Shown here: piece after piece, positions 15,636 to 24,058 of the stretch
Position numbering within the stretch: position 1 is the stretch's first letter
Layout of the letters: every line of letters starts with the position of its first letter
Source of the DNA: Natronospira proteinivora
GTDB lineage: Bacteria > Pseudomonadota > Gammaproteobacteria > Natronospirales > Natronospiraceae
DNA: 64,000 nucleotides
Assembly (NCBI RefSeq): GCF_024170465.1
Contig: NZ_JALJYF010000001.1
Coordinates: 868,001 to 932,000 of the forward strand
Direction: 5' to 3'
Program-made: the position numbers and the translations under genes
Notes under the pieces: generated by a model
Databases searched by the model: none
What the model was told of the DNA's origin: nothing
What the model saw: only the letters and a program-made list of their open reading frames with translations

Positions 15636-16991
15636 TCAATGCTCCAGTGCCAGCAACATGCCGCGGGCCTTGGCCCGGGTCTCATCCAGCTCCTGTTCCG
15701 GAATGGAATCCGCGACGATGCCGGCCCCTGCCAACAGCCTCAACGCCCTTCCCCGGGTTTCCATGGTTCGAATGAGGATGTTGCTGTCCATGCTGCCGTC
15801 CCGGTTGATATAGCCAAGGCTGCCGGTATAGGCGCCACGGGGTCGGGCTTCCAGTTCCGCAATGATTTCCATGCAACGAACTTTGGGGCAACCGGTGATG
15901 GTGCCGCCGGGAAAGACCGCGGCCAGAATCTGGCCCGGAGTAATGCCTGCATCAACCTGGCCCCTGACGTTGGAAACGATGTGGTGAACATGGGCATAAC
16001 TCTCCAGCACCATGAGCTCGTCCACTTCCACGCTGCCTGGCTGACAGATGCGTCCCAGATCATTGCGCTCCAGGTCGATCAGCATAATATGCTCTGCCCG
16101 CTCCTTGGGATGGCCGATCAACTCGTCCAGCATGGCCTTGTCCTGGGATTGTACCGATCCCCGGGGTCGAGTGCCCGCTATGGGACGGGTATTGACCCAG
16201 CCTTGGGTCCGGCTGACCAGGCGTTCCGGAGAAGAGCTGATGACAGCCTGATCACCTCGTACTGCCAGTCCGGCGAAGGGGCCGGGATTGCTTGCTCGCA
16301 AGCGCTGATAGACATCGGCTGGCTCGATGCCGCTGCGAAGCCGGCCTTGCCAGCTTCGGGACAAATTGGCTTGAAATACATCGCCATCTCGAATATAGCG
16401 GCGCGTCCGGTCCACGGCGTGGCAATAGTGTTCGGGGGCTTCCTCTGTGAGTGCCTCTTCCAGCAGGAGGTGTTGATCACTGCCATCACGATCATGACTA
16501 CGCTCGGCATCCTGAGCAAGATGTTTGATTCGACCCTCGTCGGGTTGCTCCGAGACCAGCCAGGTGCAGTTTTCATGATGATCAATAATGACAGCGGCGG
16601 GGATTCGAACCGCCCAGGCGATTTCCTGCGCGGGGTCGTGTGGCAAGCGCAGGCTCGGCTCAATCAAACCGGCCATTTCATAGGAGAGGTAGAAAAACCA
16701 GCCGCCGGAGAAAGGCAAGGAGCGATCCGCTTCGGCTAGGCGTTCCGACTGCCATTCCTCATCCAGCTGTTTGAGGAAATCCCTGGGCGGGTCACCGGCC
16801 TTGAGATCGATTTCTCGGCCTGGAAACGCGAATAGCAGGCTGTACCGGCCTTGTTCAGGACCGTGGGCGGCACTTTCCAGCAAGAAGGGGTATCGCTCTG
16901 GATTGGCTCGGTGCATGCCGAGCAGATTCGGCATGGTCTCAAGCTGGACCACTTCTGCCGCCAGGCTATCCTTGGGCTTGGCTTCGAGCAT
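15636..16991 (-). CDS. pabB: Aminodeoxychorismate synthase component I
   Basis: A 451-aa chorismate-binding enzyme that aminates chorismate to aminodeoxychorismate with a separate amidotransferase (PabA, not in this window). The C-terminal two thirds carry the chorismate-binding signatures: RRYIRDGDVFQANLSRSW, SSPERLVSRTQGWVNTRPIAGTRPRG, and HIMLIDLERNDLGRIC, then FPGGTITGCPKVRCMEII. The PIAGT motif distinguishes PabB-type enzymes with a Lys-free GTRPRG region from anthranilate synthase only weakly, but adjacency to pabC supports PabB. It begins 23 nt after fabF. Confidence 0.9.
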   Translation of the reverse strand: MLEAKPKDSLAAEVVQLETMPNLLGMHRANPERYPFLLESAAHGPEQGRYSLLFAFPGREIDLKAGDPPRDFLKQLDEEWQSERLAEADRSLPFSGGWFFYLSYEMAGLIEPSLRLPHDPAQEIAWAVRIPAAVIIDHHENCTWLVSEQPDEGRIKHLAQDAERSHDRDGSDQHLLLEEALTEEAPEHYCHAVDRTRRYIRDGDVFQANLSRSWQGRLRSGIEPADVYQRLRASNPGPFAGLAVRGDQAVISSSPERLVSRTQGWVNTRPIAGTRPRGSVQSQDKAMLDELIGHPKERAEHIMLIDLERNDLGRICQPGSVEVDELMVLESYAHVHHIVSNVRGQVDAGITPGQILAAVFPGGTITGCPKVRCMEIIAELEARPRGAYTGSLGYINRDGSMDSNILIRTMETRGRALRLLAGAGIVADSIPEQELDETRAKARGMLLALEH

Positions 16992-17014
16992 GATGTGCTC
17001 GCGGCCTCCCAGGC

Positions 17015-18259
17015 TCAGTCAAGCTTGCGGAAAACGAGAGTCCCGTTGGTCCCGCCAAAGCCAAAGGAATTGGACAGGGCCACGTTGATCTTGCGTTCCT
17101 GGGCGCCATTGGCCACGTAATCCAGATCGCAACCCTCGTCGGGGTTGTCTAGATTGATGGTGGGCGGGGCCACCTGATCACGAATGGCCAATACAGAGAA
17201 AACCGCTTCCACACCGCCGGCCGCACCAAGCAGATGCCCGGTCATGGACTTGGTGGAACTGACCGCAATTTTCTTGGCATGATCGCCCAGTAAATCCTTG
17301 GTGGCGCGGGTTTCCGCCAGATCACCCAGCTTGGTGGAGGTGCCGTGGGCATTGATGTAGTCCACTTCCTCCGGAGCAATGTCCCCGTCCTTGAGTGCGG
17401 ACTCCATGCATCGTCGGGCGCCCTCACCGTCTTCCGGCGGTGCGGTCATGTGGTGCGCGTCCCCACTCATGCCAAAGCCGGACAGCTCGGCATAAATACG
17501 TGCGCCGCGCTTTTTGGCACTTTCATACTCTTCCAGCACCAGCACCCCGGCGCCATCGCCCAGCACAAAGCCATCCCGGTCCTTGTCCCAGGGCCGGCTG
17601 GCGGCTTCGGGATCATCATTGCGGGTGGACAAGGCGCGGGCGGCACAGAATCCACCCAGGCCTACCGGCGTGGTGCCCATTTCGGCCCCACCGGCGACCA
17701 TGGCATCCGCGTCCCCATAGGCAATGGCGCGGGCCGCCACGCCGATATTATGGGTGGCCGTGGTGCAGGCCGTGACCAGGGCCAGATTGGGGCCTTTGAG
17801 GCCATACATGATGGACAGATTGCCCGAGATCATATTGATGATGGTGCCGGGCACGAAAAACGGCGAAATGCGCTTGGCATTGCCGTTGTCCAGATAGGTC
17901 TTGTGGGCCTTTTCGATACCATCCAGCCCACCGATGCCCGAACCGACAGCCACACCGATACGATCCGCATTCTCGTCGCTGGCTTCCAGGCCGGAATCCC
18001 GGAAAGCCTGAATGGAGGCAACCAGGCCATAATGAATGAAGGGATCCATGCGCCGCGCATCCCGCGGGTTCAGGTAATCACTGTGGTCAAACCCCTTCAC
18101 CTCTCCGGAGAACCGGGTGGGGAACTGGCTGACATCGAACCGTTCAACCGGGCCGATACCACTTTTCCCCGCCAGGATATCCGACCAGGCGGATTCAACA
18201 GTACTACCAACCGGAGACACGATACCCAGGCCGGTAACGACAACGCGACGCTTAGCCAA
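17015..18259 (-). CDS. fabF: Beta-ketoacyl-ACP synthase II
   Basis: A 414-aa condensing enzyme of fatty acid elongation. The catalytic triad is visible: Cys165 in VTACTTATH, the first His in [11 protein letters not shown] and the second His in [13 protein letters not shown]. The C-terminal NSFGFGGTN glycine loop is intact. FabF elongates palmitoleoyl-ACP to cis-vaccenoyl-ACP and matters for temperature adaptation. It follows acpP in the standard order; a long hairpin between the two (18292-18328) may lower fabF expression relative to acpP. Confidence 0.94.
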   Translation of the reverse strand: MAKRRVVVTGLGIVSPVGSTVESAWSDILAGKSGIGPVERFDVSQFPTRFSGEVKGFDHSDYLNPRDARRMDPFIHYGLVASIQAFRDSGLEASDENADRIGVAVGSGIGGLDGIEKAHKTYLDNGNAKRISPFFVPGTIINMISGNLSIMYGLKGPNLALVTACTTATHNIGVAARAIAYGDADAMVAGGAEMGTTPVGLGGFCAARALSTRNDDPEAASRPWDKDRDGFVLGDGAGVLVLEEYESAKKRGARIYAELSGFGMSGDAHHMTAPPEDGEGARRCMESALKDGDIAPEEVDYINAHGTSTKLGDLAETRATKDLLGDHAKKIAVSSTKSMTGHLLGAAGGVEAVFSVLAIRDQVAPPTINLDNPDEGCDLDYVANGAQERKINVALSNSFGFGGTNGTLVFRKLD

Positions 18260-18291
18260 ACTGCACCTCTTGCGGACGGTGTTTTACAGCA

Positions 18292-18328
18292 GACGGGATC
18301 CGGCATCACATGGATGCCAGATCCCGTC
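18292..18328 (-). promoter_or_regulatory. acpP-fabF intercistronic hairpin
   Basis: GACGGGATC and GATCCCGTC pair over 9 bp; an inner GGCATC/GATGCC adds 6 bp after a single mismatch, around a 5-nt loop. There is no T run on the transcribed side, so it is more likely a partial attenuator or mRNA 3'-end stabiliser, as needed for the very abundant ACP transcript. Confidence 0.55.
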
Positions 18329-18353
18329 CCGGAAGGACATCAAGGGACAGCGC

Positions 18354-18596
18354 TTAGCTGTCGCTCAGGTGCTCATTGATGTAATCAATAGCCTGCTGAA
18401 CTGTGGTGATCTTTTCGGCTTCCTCGTCGGGAATTTCGCATTCGAATTCCTCTTCGAGAGCCATCACCAGCTCGACGGTGTCCAGGGAATCGGCGCCGAG
18501 GTCATCCACGAATGACGCTTCGCTTTTGACTTCGTCTTCCTTCACACCGAGCTGTTCAACAACGATTTTCTTGACCCGTTCTTCAATGCTGCTCAT
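18354..18596 (-). CDS. acpP: Acyl carrier protein
   Basis: An 80-aa, strongly acidic acyl carrier protein. The phosphopantetheine attachment site is Ser37 in [17 protein letters not shown]. It carries growing acyl chains through the Fab enzymes encoded on both sides. An open frame extends upstream to 18743, but it runs through the leader and promoter and does not resemble ACP. The gene has its own promoter and a structured leader (18597-18719). Confidence 0.97.
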   Translation of the reverse strand: MSSIEERVKKIVVEQLGVKEDEVKSEASFVDDLGADSLDTVELVMALEEEFECEIPDEEAEKITTVQQAIDYINEHLSDS

Positions 18597-18673
18597 CTTG
18601 CTTAAATCCTCCCGTGGAAACAGGGTGCCTCTTCGCTTTCCCACTCTTTGGGCTAGAAGAGGCCCGAACTTAT

Positions 18674-18719
18674 ACGGGGGTGCCATGATGGCGCCCCCGT
18701 GACTGCGGCGGCTATTGTA
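18674..18719 (-). promoter_or_regulatory. acpP promoter and structured 5' leader
   Basis: On the minus strand TACAAT (18714-18719) is a strong -10; a partial -35 (GTGGCA) lies 18 nt before it, next to an A/T-rich tract. The leader of about 110 nt carries a hairpin at 18674-18700 (ACGGGGG and CCCCCGT arms with an inner GCC/GGC) and a second one pairing GCCTCTTC with GAAGAGGC closer to the start codon. These may affect stability or translation of acpP. Confidence 0.6.
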
Positions 18720-18893
18720 GTTAAAACCTTCTGCCCATGCCACACCGTTACGAAAATCAAAGAAAAAACAAGCAAAAACAGTGCATTACATGGCCGGGGT
18801 CTGTTTGAATTGACCTTAATCCGCGCCCGTCGGCCCGCCTTTGGCGCATTTGAGCGGCTTTAAGGCAATTCCACCCCTGGTCCGGATGACGCT

Positions 18894-19625
18894 TCAGTCC
18901 ATGTGCAGGCCGCCATTCACATGGATGGTTTCCCCGGTAATGTAAGCGCCTTCCGGTGAAACCAGGAAGCGAACCGCACCTGCAATGTCCTCCGGCTGGC
19001 CGAGGCGACCCAATGCCACGTCATTGAGCATGGCTTCCCGCTGGGCTTCGGGCAGTTCACGGGTCATGTCGGTTTCAATGAAACCGGGGGCTACGGTATT
19101 CACCGTGATATTGCGCGACCCCACTTCACGAGCCATGGCCTTGGAAAAGCCCACTACGGCAGCCTTGGCCGCGCAATAGTTCACTTGCCCCGGGTTCCCG
19201 GTAAAGCCCACTACTGAGCCGATATTGACGATGCGCCCTTCTTTGGCTTTCATCATCCCTCTCAGCAAGGCTTTGCTGAGACGGAAAACACCAGTCAGAT
19301 TGGTGTCGATCACCTGATTCCATTCATCATCTTTCATCCGCATCATGAGGTTGTCGCGAGTGACCGCTGCGTTATTCACCAGGATGACAGGCGCACCAAT
19401 TTGCTTGAGTTCAGCCAGGAAGGCCTCAATGGATTCCGCGGAGGAAACGTCCAGAGCCAGGCCTTGGCCGCCGTGGGCCTTGAGTGCCTCGGTGATGCCG
19501 GCAGCACCTTTGTCGGAGGTGGCGGTGCCCACTACCTGGGCGCCGGCTTCTGCCAGGCTCCGGGCAATGGCACTGCCGATGCCCCGAGAAGCACCGGTTA
19601 CGACTGCGAGTTTTCCGTCAAGCAT
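18894..19625 (-). CDS. fabG: 3-oxoacyl-ACP reductase
   Basis: A 243-aa short-chain dehydrogenase that reduces 3-oxoacyl-ACP with NADPH. The nucleotide motif GASRGIGSAIA starts at residue 11, NNAA follows near residue 86, and the catalytic Ser (IGSVVG) and Tyr-xxx-Lys (NYCAAK) are in place. The C-terminal GAYITGETIHVNGGLHMD is typical of FabG. It lies 33 nt after fabD. About 300 nt with a new promoter separate it from acpP. Confidence 0.95.
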   Translation of the reverse strand: MLDGKLAVVTGASRGIGSAIARSLAEAGAQVVGTATSDKGAAGITEALKAHGGQGLALDVSSAESIEAFLAELKQIGAPVILVNNAAVTRDNLMMRMKDDEWNQVIDTNLTGVFRLSKALLRGMMKAKEGRIVNIGSVVGFTGNPGQVNYCAAKAAVVGFSKAMAREVGSRNITVNTVAPGFIETDMTRELPEAQREAMLNDVALGRLGQPEDIAGAVRFLVSPEGAYITGETIHVNGGLHMD

Positions 19626-19658
19626 GCAAGCTCCTTAATAGCAGGGTTTATTGATAGA

Positions 19659-20594
19659 TCAACTGGCGAACTGTTCCAGGGCTTTTTCCAGCGTCTTGGG
19701 GTCCATCACCGGCAAAGCGGGCATGCGCCGGTCAATGCGTCGGTTGAGACCGCACAGCACCTTGCCGGGGCCGGCTTCCACCACCGACTCCACACCGCGT
19801 TCCTGAAAGGCTTCGATGGTCTCCACCCATCGCACGGGATGGTTCAATTGGGCCACCAGGGCGTCCCGGATACCGCTGGGGGTAGGTTCCGGGGCCACAT
19901 TGAAATTATGAATGACGGGAATTTTGGGTGCTTGAATATTCACCGAGCGTAGCCGTTCCGCCATGGCTTCAACGGCCGGCCCCATCAGGCGGCAATGGGA
20001 AGGTACACTCACGGGCAGGCGCATGGCGCGTTTGGCGCCAGCGGCCTCCGCCTCGGCAATGGCGCGGTCCACGGCTTCCTTGTTCCCGGCAATCACCACC
20101 TGACCGGGGGAATTGAAATTGACCGGCTCCACGACCTGACCCTCGGCGGCCTTGCCGCAGACTTCGGTCACTTGTTCGTCTTCAAGGCCCAGGATTGCGG
20201 CCATGGCGCCACTACCTTCCGGGACGGCCTTCTGCATGGCCTGACCACGAAACTGAACCAGGCGGACTGCCTCAGCAAAGTCCAGGGCACCGGCCGCCAC
20301 CAGGGCGGCATACTCCCCCAGGCTGTGGCCGGCCAGATAGTCCGGCGTCGGGCCGCCTTGGTCGCGCCAGACCCGCCAGACGGCCACACCGGCCGCCAAC
20401 AGCGCCGGCTGGGTCCATTCAGTGCGGTTCAGAGCCTCGTCAGGGCCTTCCTGGCTCAGCTTCCAGAGATCAGCGTCAAGGGCGTCGGAGGCTTCGATGA
20501 AGCAATCTTTGATCAGGCGCTGGGATTCGGCCAGTTCGGCCAGCATGCCCACCGACTGGGAGCCCTGCCCCGGGAAAATCATGGCAAATGGCAT
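19659..20594 (-). CDS. fabD: Malonyl-CoA:ACP transacylase
   Basis: A 311-aa enzyme loading malonyl groups onto ACP. Motifs are FPGQGSQSVGM at the N-terminus, the nucleophile Ser in GHSLGEYAAL, and GQVVIAG and PSHCRLM with the catalytic His. AAGGAG precedes the chosen ATG; an in-frame extension to 20666 is unrelated sequence. It is the first gene of the minus-strand fab run; fabH and plsX, often upstream, are not in this window, and a divergent type II secretion operon occupies that place. Confidence 0.94.
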   Translation of the reverse strand: MPFAMIFPGQGSQSVGMLAELAESQRLIKDCFIEASDALDADLWKLSQEGPDEALNRTEWTQPALLAAGVAVWRVWRDQGGPTPDYLAGHSLGEYAALVAAGALDFAEAVRLVQFRGQAMQKAVPEGSGAMAAILGLEDEQVTEVCGKAAEGQVVEPVNFNSPGQVVIAGNKEAVDRAIAEAEAAGAKRAMRLPVSVPSHCRLMGPAVEAMAERLRSVNIQAPKIPVIHNFNVAPEPTPSGIRDALVAQLNHPVRWVETIEAFQERGVESVVEAGPGKVLCGLNRRIDRRMPALPVMDPKTLEKALEQFAS

Positions 20595-20941
20595 GGTGTG
20601 CTCCTTAGCGAAGGTCAATTTATGAGTACGGAATCCGGCTCCGGCCCTCTCGGCAGCGTTTGGCAATATCGGAGCTTGATGGCCGCAGGATTATAGCTTC
20701 TCCCACAATCATTACCACCCGGAACTCTGGCCCTCACCGCGGAATCAAAGCTTTTGCACCCTTCCGCGGCCGCCGCGCTCGCAAGCGACGGCATTGACGG
20801 CCAAGTGCGGTATCATGGATGCTTTGCTACGCGGCGGTCCAGGCCTGGCCCCCGGTGACTCCCGCCGGAGTCCGGGTGAGGCGGCCGTGTGATGGGGAAG
20901 TCCATTTCAAACAGTAGTCAACTGACGGGGTCGGAATCGCT
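20595..20941. promoter_or_regulatory. Divergent fabD / gspG regulatory region
   Basis: This 347-bp gap holds no gene that I can support. On the minus strand a consensus -10 TATAAT lies at 20690-20695, with only a weak -35, and probably drives fabD. On the plus strand no clear sigma70 promoter for gspG is seen. A small hairpin (ACTCC-CGCC-GGAGT) lies near 20857-20870. Confidence 0.5.
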
Positions 20942-21370
20942 ATGTTTAATCGCTCAGCCAACCGAGGGTTCACGCTCATCGAGATCATGGTGGTGGTGGT
21001 CATTCTCGGTATTCTCGCCGGGATTGTAGTCCCGCGCATCATGGATCGGCCGGATGATGCCCGTATGGCCAAGGCACGCCAGGACATTCGCAGTATCGAG
21101 CAGGCACTGCAGCTTTATCGCATGGACAATTACGTCTACCCCACCACGGACCAAGGGCTGGAAGCCCTGGTGAGTGAGCCCAGCGGTTCTCCCAATCCAC
21201 CCAATTGGCGCCAATATATGGATCGTATACCCAATGATCCCTGGGGCCGGGAATATCAATACGTCCAGCCAGGCGAGCATGGGGATTTCGACATTTATTC
21301 CTTGGGCGCCGATGGTCGTGAAGGTGGCGAAGGTGCCAACGCGGTTATCGGCAACTGGAATATCGACTGA
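20942..21370 (+). CDS. gspG: Type II secretion major pseudopilin
   Basis: A 142-aa prepilin. The prepilin peptidase site is RG/FTLIEIM, with cleavage after Gly9 and Glu at +5 of the mature protein, followed by the hydrophobic N-terminal helix. The C-terminal domain has the GspG signatures YPTTDQGLEALV and DPWGREYQYV, and DIYSLGADG with the calcium-loop Asp residues. It forms the pseudopilus shaft of the secretion system that moves folded proteins across the outer membrane. It is the first of eight consecutive gsp genes. Confidence 0.95.
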   Translation: MFNRSANRGFTLIEIMVVVVILGILAGIVVPRIMDRPDDARMAKARQDIRSIEQALQLYRMDNYVYPTTDQGLEALVSEPSGSPNPPNWRQYMDRIPNDPWGREYQYVQPGEHGDFDIYSLGADGREGGEGANAVIGNWNID

Positions 21371-21381
21371 TCGCCGTCCCA

Positions 21382-21921
21382 ATGCGTTTCGCCGGCCGGG
21401 GCTTTACCCTAATTGAAATCATGGTGGTGATTGTGATCATCGGCGTCCTGGTCACCATTGCCACGCTCTCGATTAACCGCCTGGGGGAGGATGATCAGGC
21501 AGCCGAGGAACGTTCCCGCCTGTATGCCCTTATTGGCCTGGCAGCGGATAGAGCCATGATCGAAGGGGGGGAATACGGGCTGTATATTGGCCGAAGCGGC
21601 TATCGCTTTCTTCAATATCGGGATGAAGGCTGGGCTGTGCCATCCGGCAGCGAGTTTCGCCACCGGGAGTGGCCGGATGGGCTTCAGGTTCATCTGGAAG
21701 TCGAGGGGCGTGGCGTGGATATGGAATCATTCAGTGAGGAGGATTCCCGACCCCAGGTTTATCTCACCGGAACGGGCGAAATGATGCCGTTCCGACTCTA
21801 TCTGACCAACGAGGGAGATATGGACGGTCTCGTCCTGGAAGGCCTGCCAAGCGGCCGCCTGATCCGCTGGAATGAATCCGATGGCCGGCCGGATGATCGC
21901 GACTTGTCTGCCCAACGCTAG
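21382..21921 (+). CDS. gspH: Type II secretion minor pseudopilin GspH
   Basis: A 179-aa minor pseudopilin. Its processing site is GRG/FTLIEIMVV. The C-terminal domain fits GspH in length and in the LIGLAADRAMIEGGEYGLYI segment. It starts 11 nt after gspG and is followed three nt later by gspI. It is assumed to be part of the pseudopilus and to link the tip complex to the GspG shaft. Confidence 0.85.
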   Translation: MRFAGRGFTLIEIMVVIVIIGVLVTIATLSINRLGEDDQAAEERSRLYALIGLAADRAMIEGGEYGLYIGRSGYRFLQYRDEGWAVPSGSEFRHREWPDGLQVHLEVEGRGVDMESFSEEDSRPQVYLTGTGEMMPFRLYLTNEGDMDGLVLEGLPSGRLIRWNESDGRPDDRDLSAQR

Positions 21922-21924
21922 ACC

Positions 21925-22431
21925 ATGCCGGCACTGTTTCCCCATAATTCTGGCAAAGCGGCTCCCCAATCAGGGTTTACCCTGATGGAAGTACTGGTCG
22001 CTTTGGCTGTCATTGCCATTGCCTTGACGGCCATTCTGGGTAGTTCTGGACGGACGGTCAGTAATGCCGCCTCCCTCCGGGATACCACCCTGGCCCAATG
22101 GGTGGCCGAGAACCGTCTCTCCGAGGTCCGACTGGAAGCCGACTGGCCATCCACCGGTGGCAGCGAAGGCGAGACCGAAATGGGAGGCCGGGAATGGTTT
22201 TGGCGGATGGAAGTTGAGAACACGGATGACGAGGATCTTCGCCGCCTGGAGGTCTCCGTGTACACGGAACGGGATGCCGAGTACAGCGTGGCGACGGTTC
22301 TGGGCTTTGTAGGACGGCCACTTGCCTCGCAGCAGCTCCCCCGCTATCTGCCGGTGCCAATTCCTGATGAGGATGGCGGGCCAGGTGATCCAGGCGATCC
22401 GCCACCGCCGCCGGGAGGAGGCCCTAGATGA
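21925..22431 (+). CDS. gspI: Type II secretion minor pseudopilin GspI
   Basis: A 168-aa minor pseudopilin with processing site QSG/FTLMEVLVALAVIAIAL and the GspI-like segment LAQWVAENRLSEVRLEADWP. It belongs to the GspI-J-K tip complex. The C-terminus carries an unusual Pro- and Gly-rich tail of about 25 residues (DPGDPPPPPGGGP), longer than in most GspI proteins. It overlaps gspJ by 4 nt (ATGA). Confidence 0.88.
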   Translation: MPALFPHNSGKAAPQSGFTLMEVLVALAVIAIALTAILGSSGRTVSNAASLRDTTLAQWVAENRLSEVRLEADWPSTGGSEGETEMGGREWFWRMEVENTDDEDLRRLEVSVYTERDAEYSVATVLGFVGRPLASQQLPRYLPVPIPDEDGGPGDPGDPPPPPGGGPR

Positions 22432-23093
22432 TGAGACGGCGCAATCCTTCCAGGCAGCGTGGTTTCACCCTGTTTGAATTGATGGTGGCCATTGCGGTCT
22501 TTTCCATACTGGGCGTTATGACCTGGACGGCCATGGCTGGAATGATGCGTCAGCAAGAACTAACTTCCTCGGCCATGGACCGTTTCCGCGATATCCAGCA
22601 TGGCATGACGCTTCTCAGCCGTGATCTGGAGCATATTCGGCCCCGGCCCATCCGGGGAGCCTCTCATGGGGACTTTATGCCGGCACTGCGGGGCGGAAAC
22701 CATTTGGAGATGCCTTTGGAATTCACCCGGGGTGGCGTCCGCAACCCCTTGGAGCAACCGCGATCCACCCTGCAGCGTGTGGCCTATCGTCTGGAAGGCG
22801 AAACCTTGATTCGCTATAGCTGGCAGGCCCTGGACCGAGCTCCCGACAGTCAACCCACCGCTATGCCCCTGATGGACGATGTCGTTTCCATGGAACTTCG
22901 TTTTTTGGGTCCTCAGGGGGAATGGAGCGAGGATTGGCCGCCGGTGGATCGTGGCCAGATGGGAGGAGACCCCTATTTAATGCCACAGGCAGTGGAGGTT
23001 CGGCTGGAAACCGACGATATGGGCGTGCTGCGACGCTTGGTCACCGTGCCAGGTGTACAAGGCGCAGCCGAACGAGAGGATGACCTTCGATGA
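22428..23093 (+). CDS. gspJ: Type II secretion minor pseudopilin GspJ
   Basis: A 221-aa minor pseudopilin with processing site QRG/FTLFELMVAIAVF. The segment MTLLSRDLEHIRPRPIR and the later TLQRVAYRLEG are characteristic of GspJ. It is placed at the pseudopilus tip with GspI and GspK. Its start overlaps gspI and its end overlaps gspK, each by 4 nt, giving a tightly coupled I-J-K unit that matches the complex they form. Confidence 0.9.
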   Translation: MMRRRNPSRQRGFTLFELMVAIAVFSILGVMTWTAMAGMMRQQELTSSAMDRFRDIQHGMTLLSRDLEHIRPRPIRGASHGDFMPALRGGNHLEMPLEFTRGGVRNPLEQPRSTLQRVAYRLEGETLIRYSWQALDRAPDSQPTAMPLMDDVVSMELRFLGPQGEWSEDWPPVDRGQMGGDPYLMPQAVEVRLETDDMGVLRRLVTVPGVQGAAEREDDLR

Positions 23094-24040
23094 TACGGTC
23101 GGGCCGAGCACGGCAAAGGGGCGTGGCCCTGGTCATGGCATTGGTGGTGGTGGCTATTTCAGCCATCATCGCCAGCGACCTGCTGTACCGGACATTTATT
23201 GACCAGCGTCGAACCGAATCGGTACTTCATAGCGCCCAGGCGCGTCAGTATCTATACGGAGCCGAGGATTGGGTCGGACATCTGCTGCGGCGGGACAGCG
23301 AGGAGACTGAGATAGACAGCCTGGATCAGCCCTGGGCTGAACAGCTCCCTCCCCTACCAGTGGATGGGGGGCAGATCACTGGCCGCCTTGAGGATCAACA
23401 GGGCCTGTTCAATTTGAATAATCTGATAACGGATGATGGTCGTGTCAACGAGATGGCGCACGGCCATTTTCAGCGTCTGCTGGCCTTGTTGGAAATCGAT
23501 CCGGAGATTGCCGATGCCGTCCTCGACTGGATTGACGCGGATCAGGAGCCCCGTTTCCCAATGGGCGCCGAAGATGGCACCTATCTGGGGCAAGACCCGG
23601 CGTACCGTGCCGCGAACCAGGGATTTCAAAGCGTGAGCGAACTGCGATTGGTGGCGGGTTTCCAGGACCCGGAGGTTTACGATCGCATTGAGCCCTATGT
23701 CACCGCCCTGCCCAACTCTATCCCACTGACACCGATTAATGTGAATACGGCACCCGCTCCGGTATTGGCCGCCCTGGTGGAGAACCTGGCAATAGATCAG
23801 GTCGAAGGAGTTGTGGGAATGCAGGAAGCGGGCGGCTTCGAGAGCCCTCAGGCCTTCCTGGAGGCCATTGGTCAAAATCTGGACGTGGATCCGGAAGCCT
23901 ATATCGCGGTTCGCACCAGTTTCTTCCGACTGACTGCAAGGGCGGATATTGGAAGTGCTTCGGTCACCATGTACAGTTTGATTTACCGTAATGAAAGCGG
24001 CGTTGCCGCACCCCTGAACCGCAGTTTTGGAACCTACTGA
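23090..24040 (+). CDS. gspK: Type II secretion tip pseudopilin GspK
   Basis: A 316-aa large minor pseudopilin. The processing site is QRG/VALVMALVVV, and the mature protein lacks the Glu at +5, as is normal for GspK. The large inserted helical domain begins around DQQGLFNLNNLI, with ALLEIDPEIADAVLDWIDADQEP and a later INVNTAPAPVLAAL segment, both family signatures. It caps the pseudopilus. It is strongly acidic. Confidence 0.92.
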   Translation: MIRSGRARQRGVALVMALVVVAISAIIASDLLYRTFIDQRRTESVLHSAQARQYLYGAEDWVGHLLRRDSEETEIDSLDQPWAEQLPPLPVDGGQITGRLEDQQGLFNLNNLITDDGRVNEMAHGHFQRLLALLEIDPEIADAVLDWIDADQEPRFPMGAEDGTYLGQDPAYRAANQGFQSVSELRLVAGFQDPEVYDRIEPYVTALPNSIPLTPINVNTAPAPVLAALVENLAIDQVEGVVGMQEAGGFESPQAFLEAIGQNLDVDPEAYIAVRTSFFRLTARADIGSASVTMYSLIYRNESGVAAPLNRSFGTY

Positions 24041-24058
24041 CCCCGGATACCCCTTGGC

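Noticed and set aside
16599-16615. tRNA T-loop-like sequence GGGATTCGAACCGCCC
   Set aside because: It lies in the reading frame of pabB, and no acceptor stem, D arm or anticodon arm can be folded around it.
15630-16739. 369-aa open frame antisense to pabB
   Set aside because: pabB has clear chorismate-binding motifs; the antisense frame is a GC-driven shadow.
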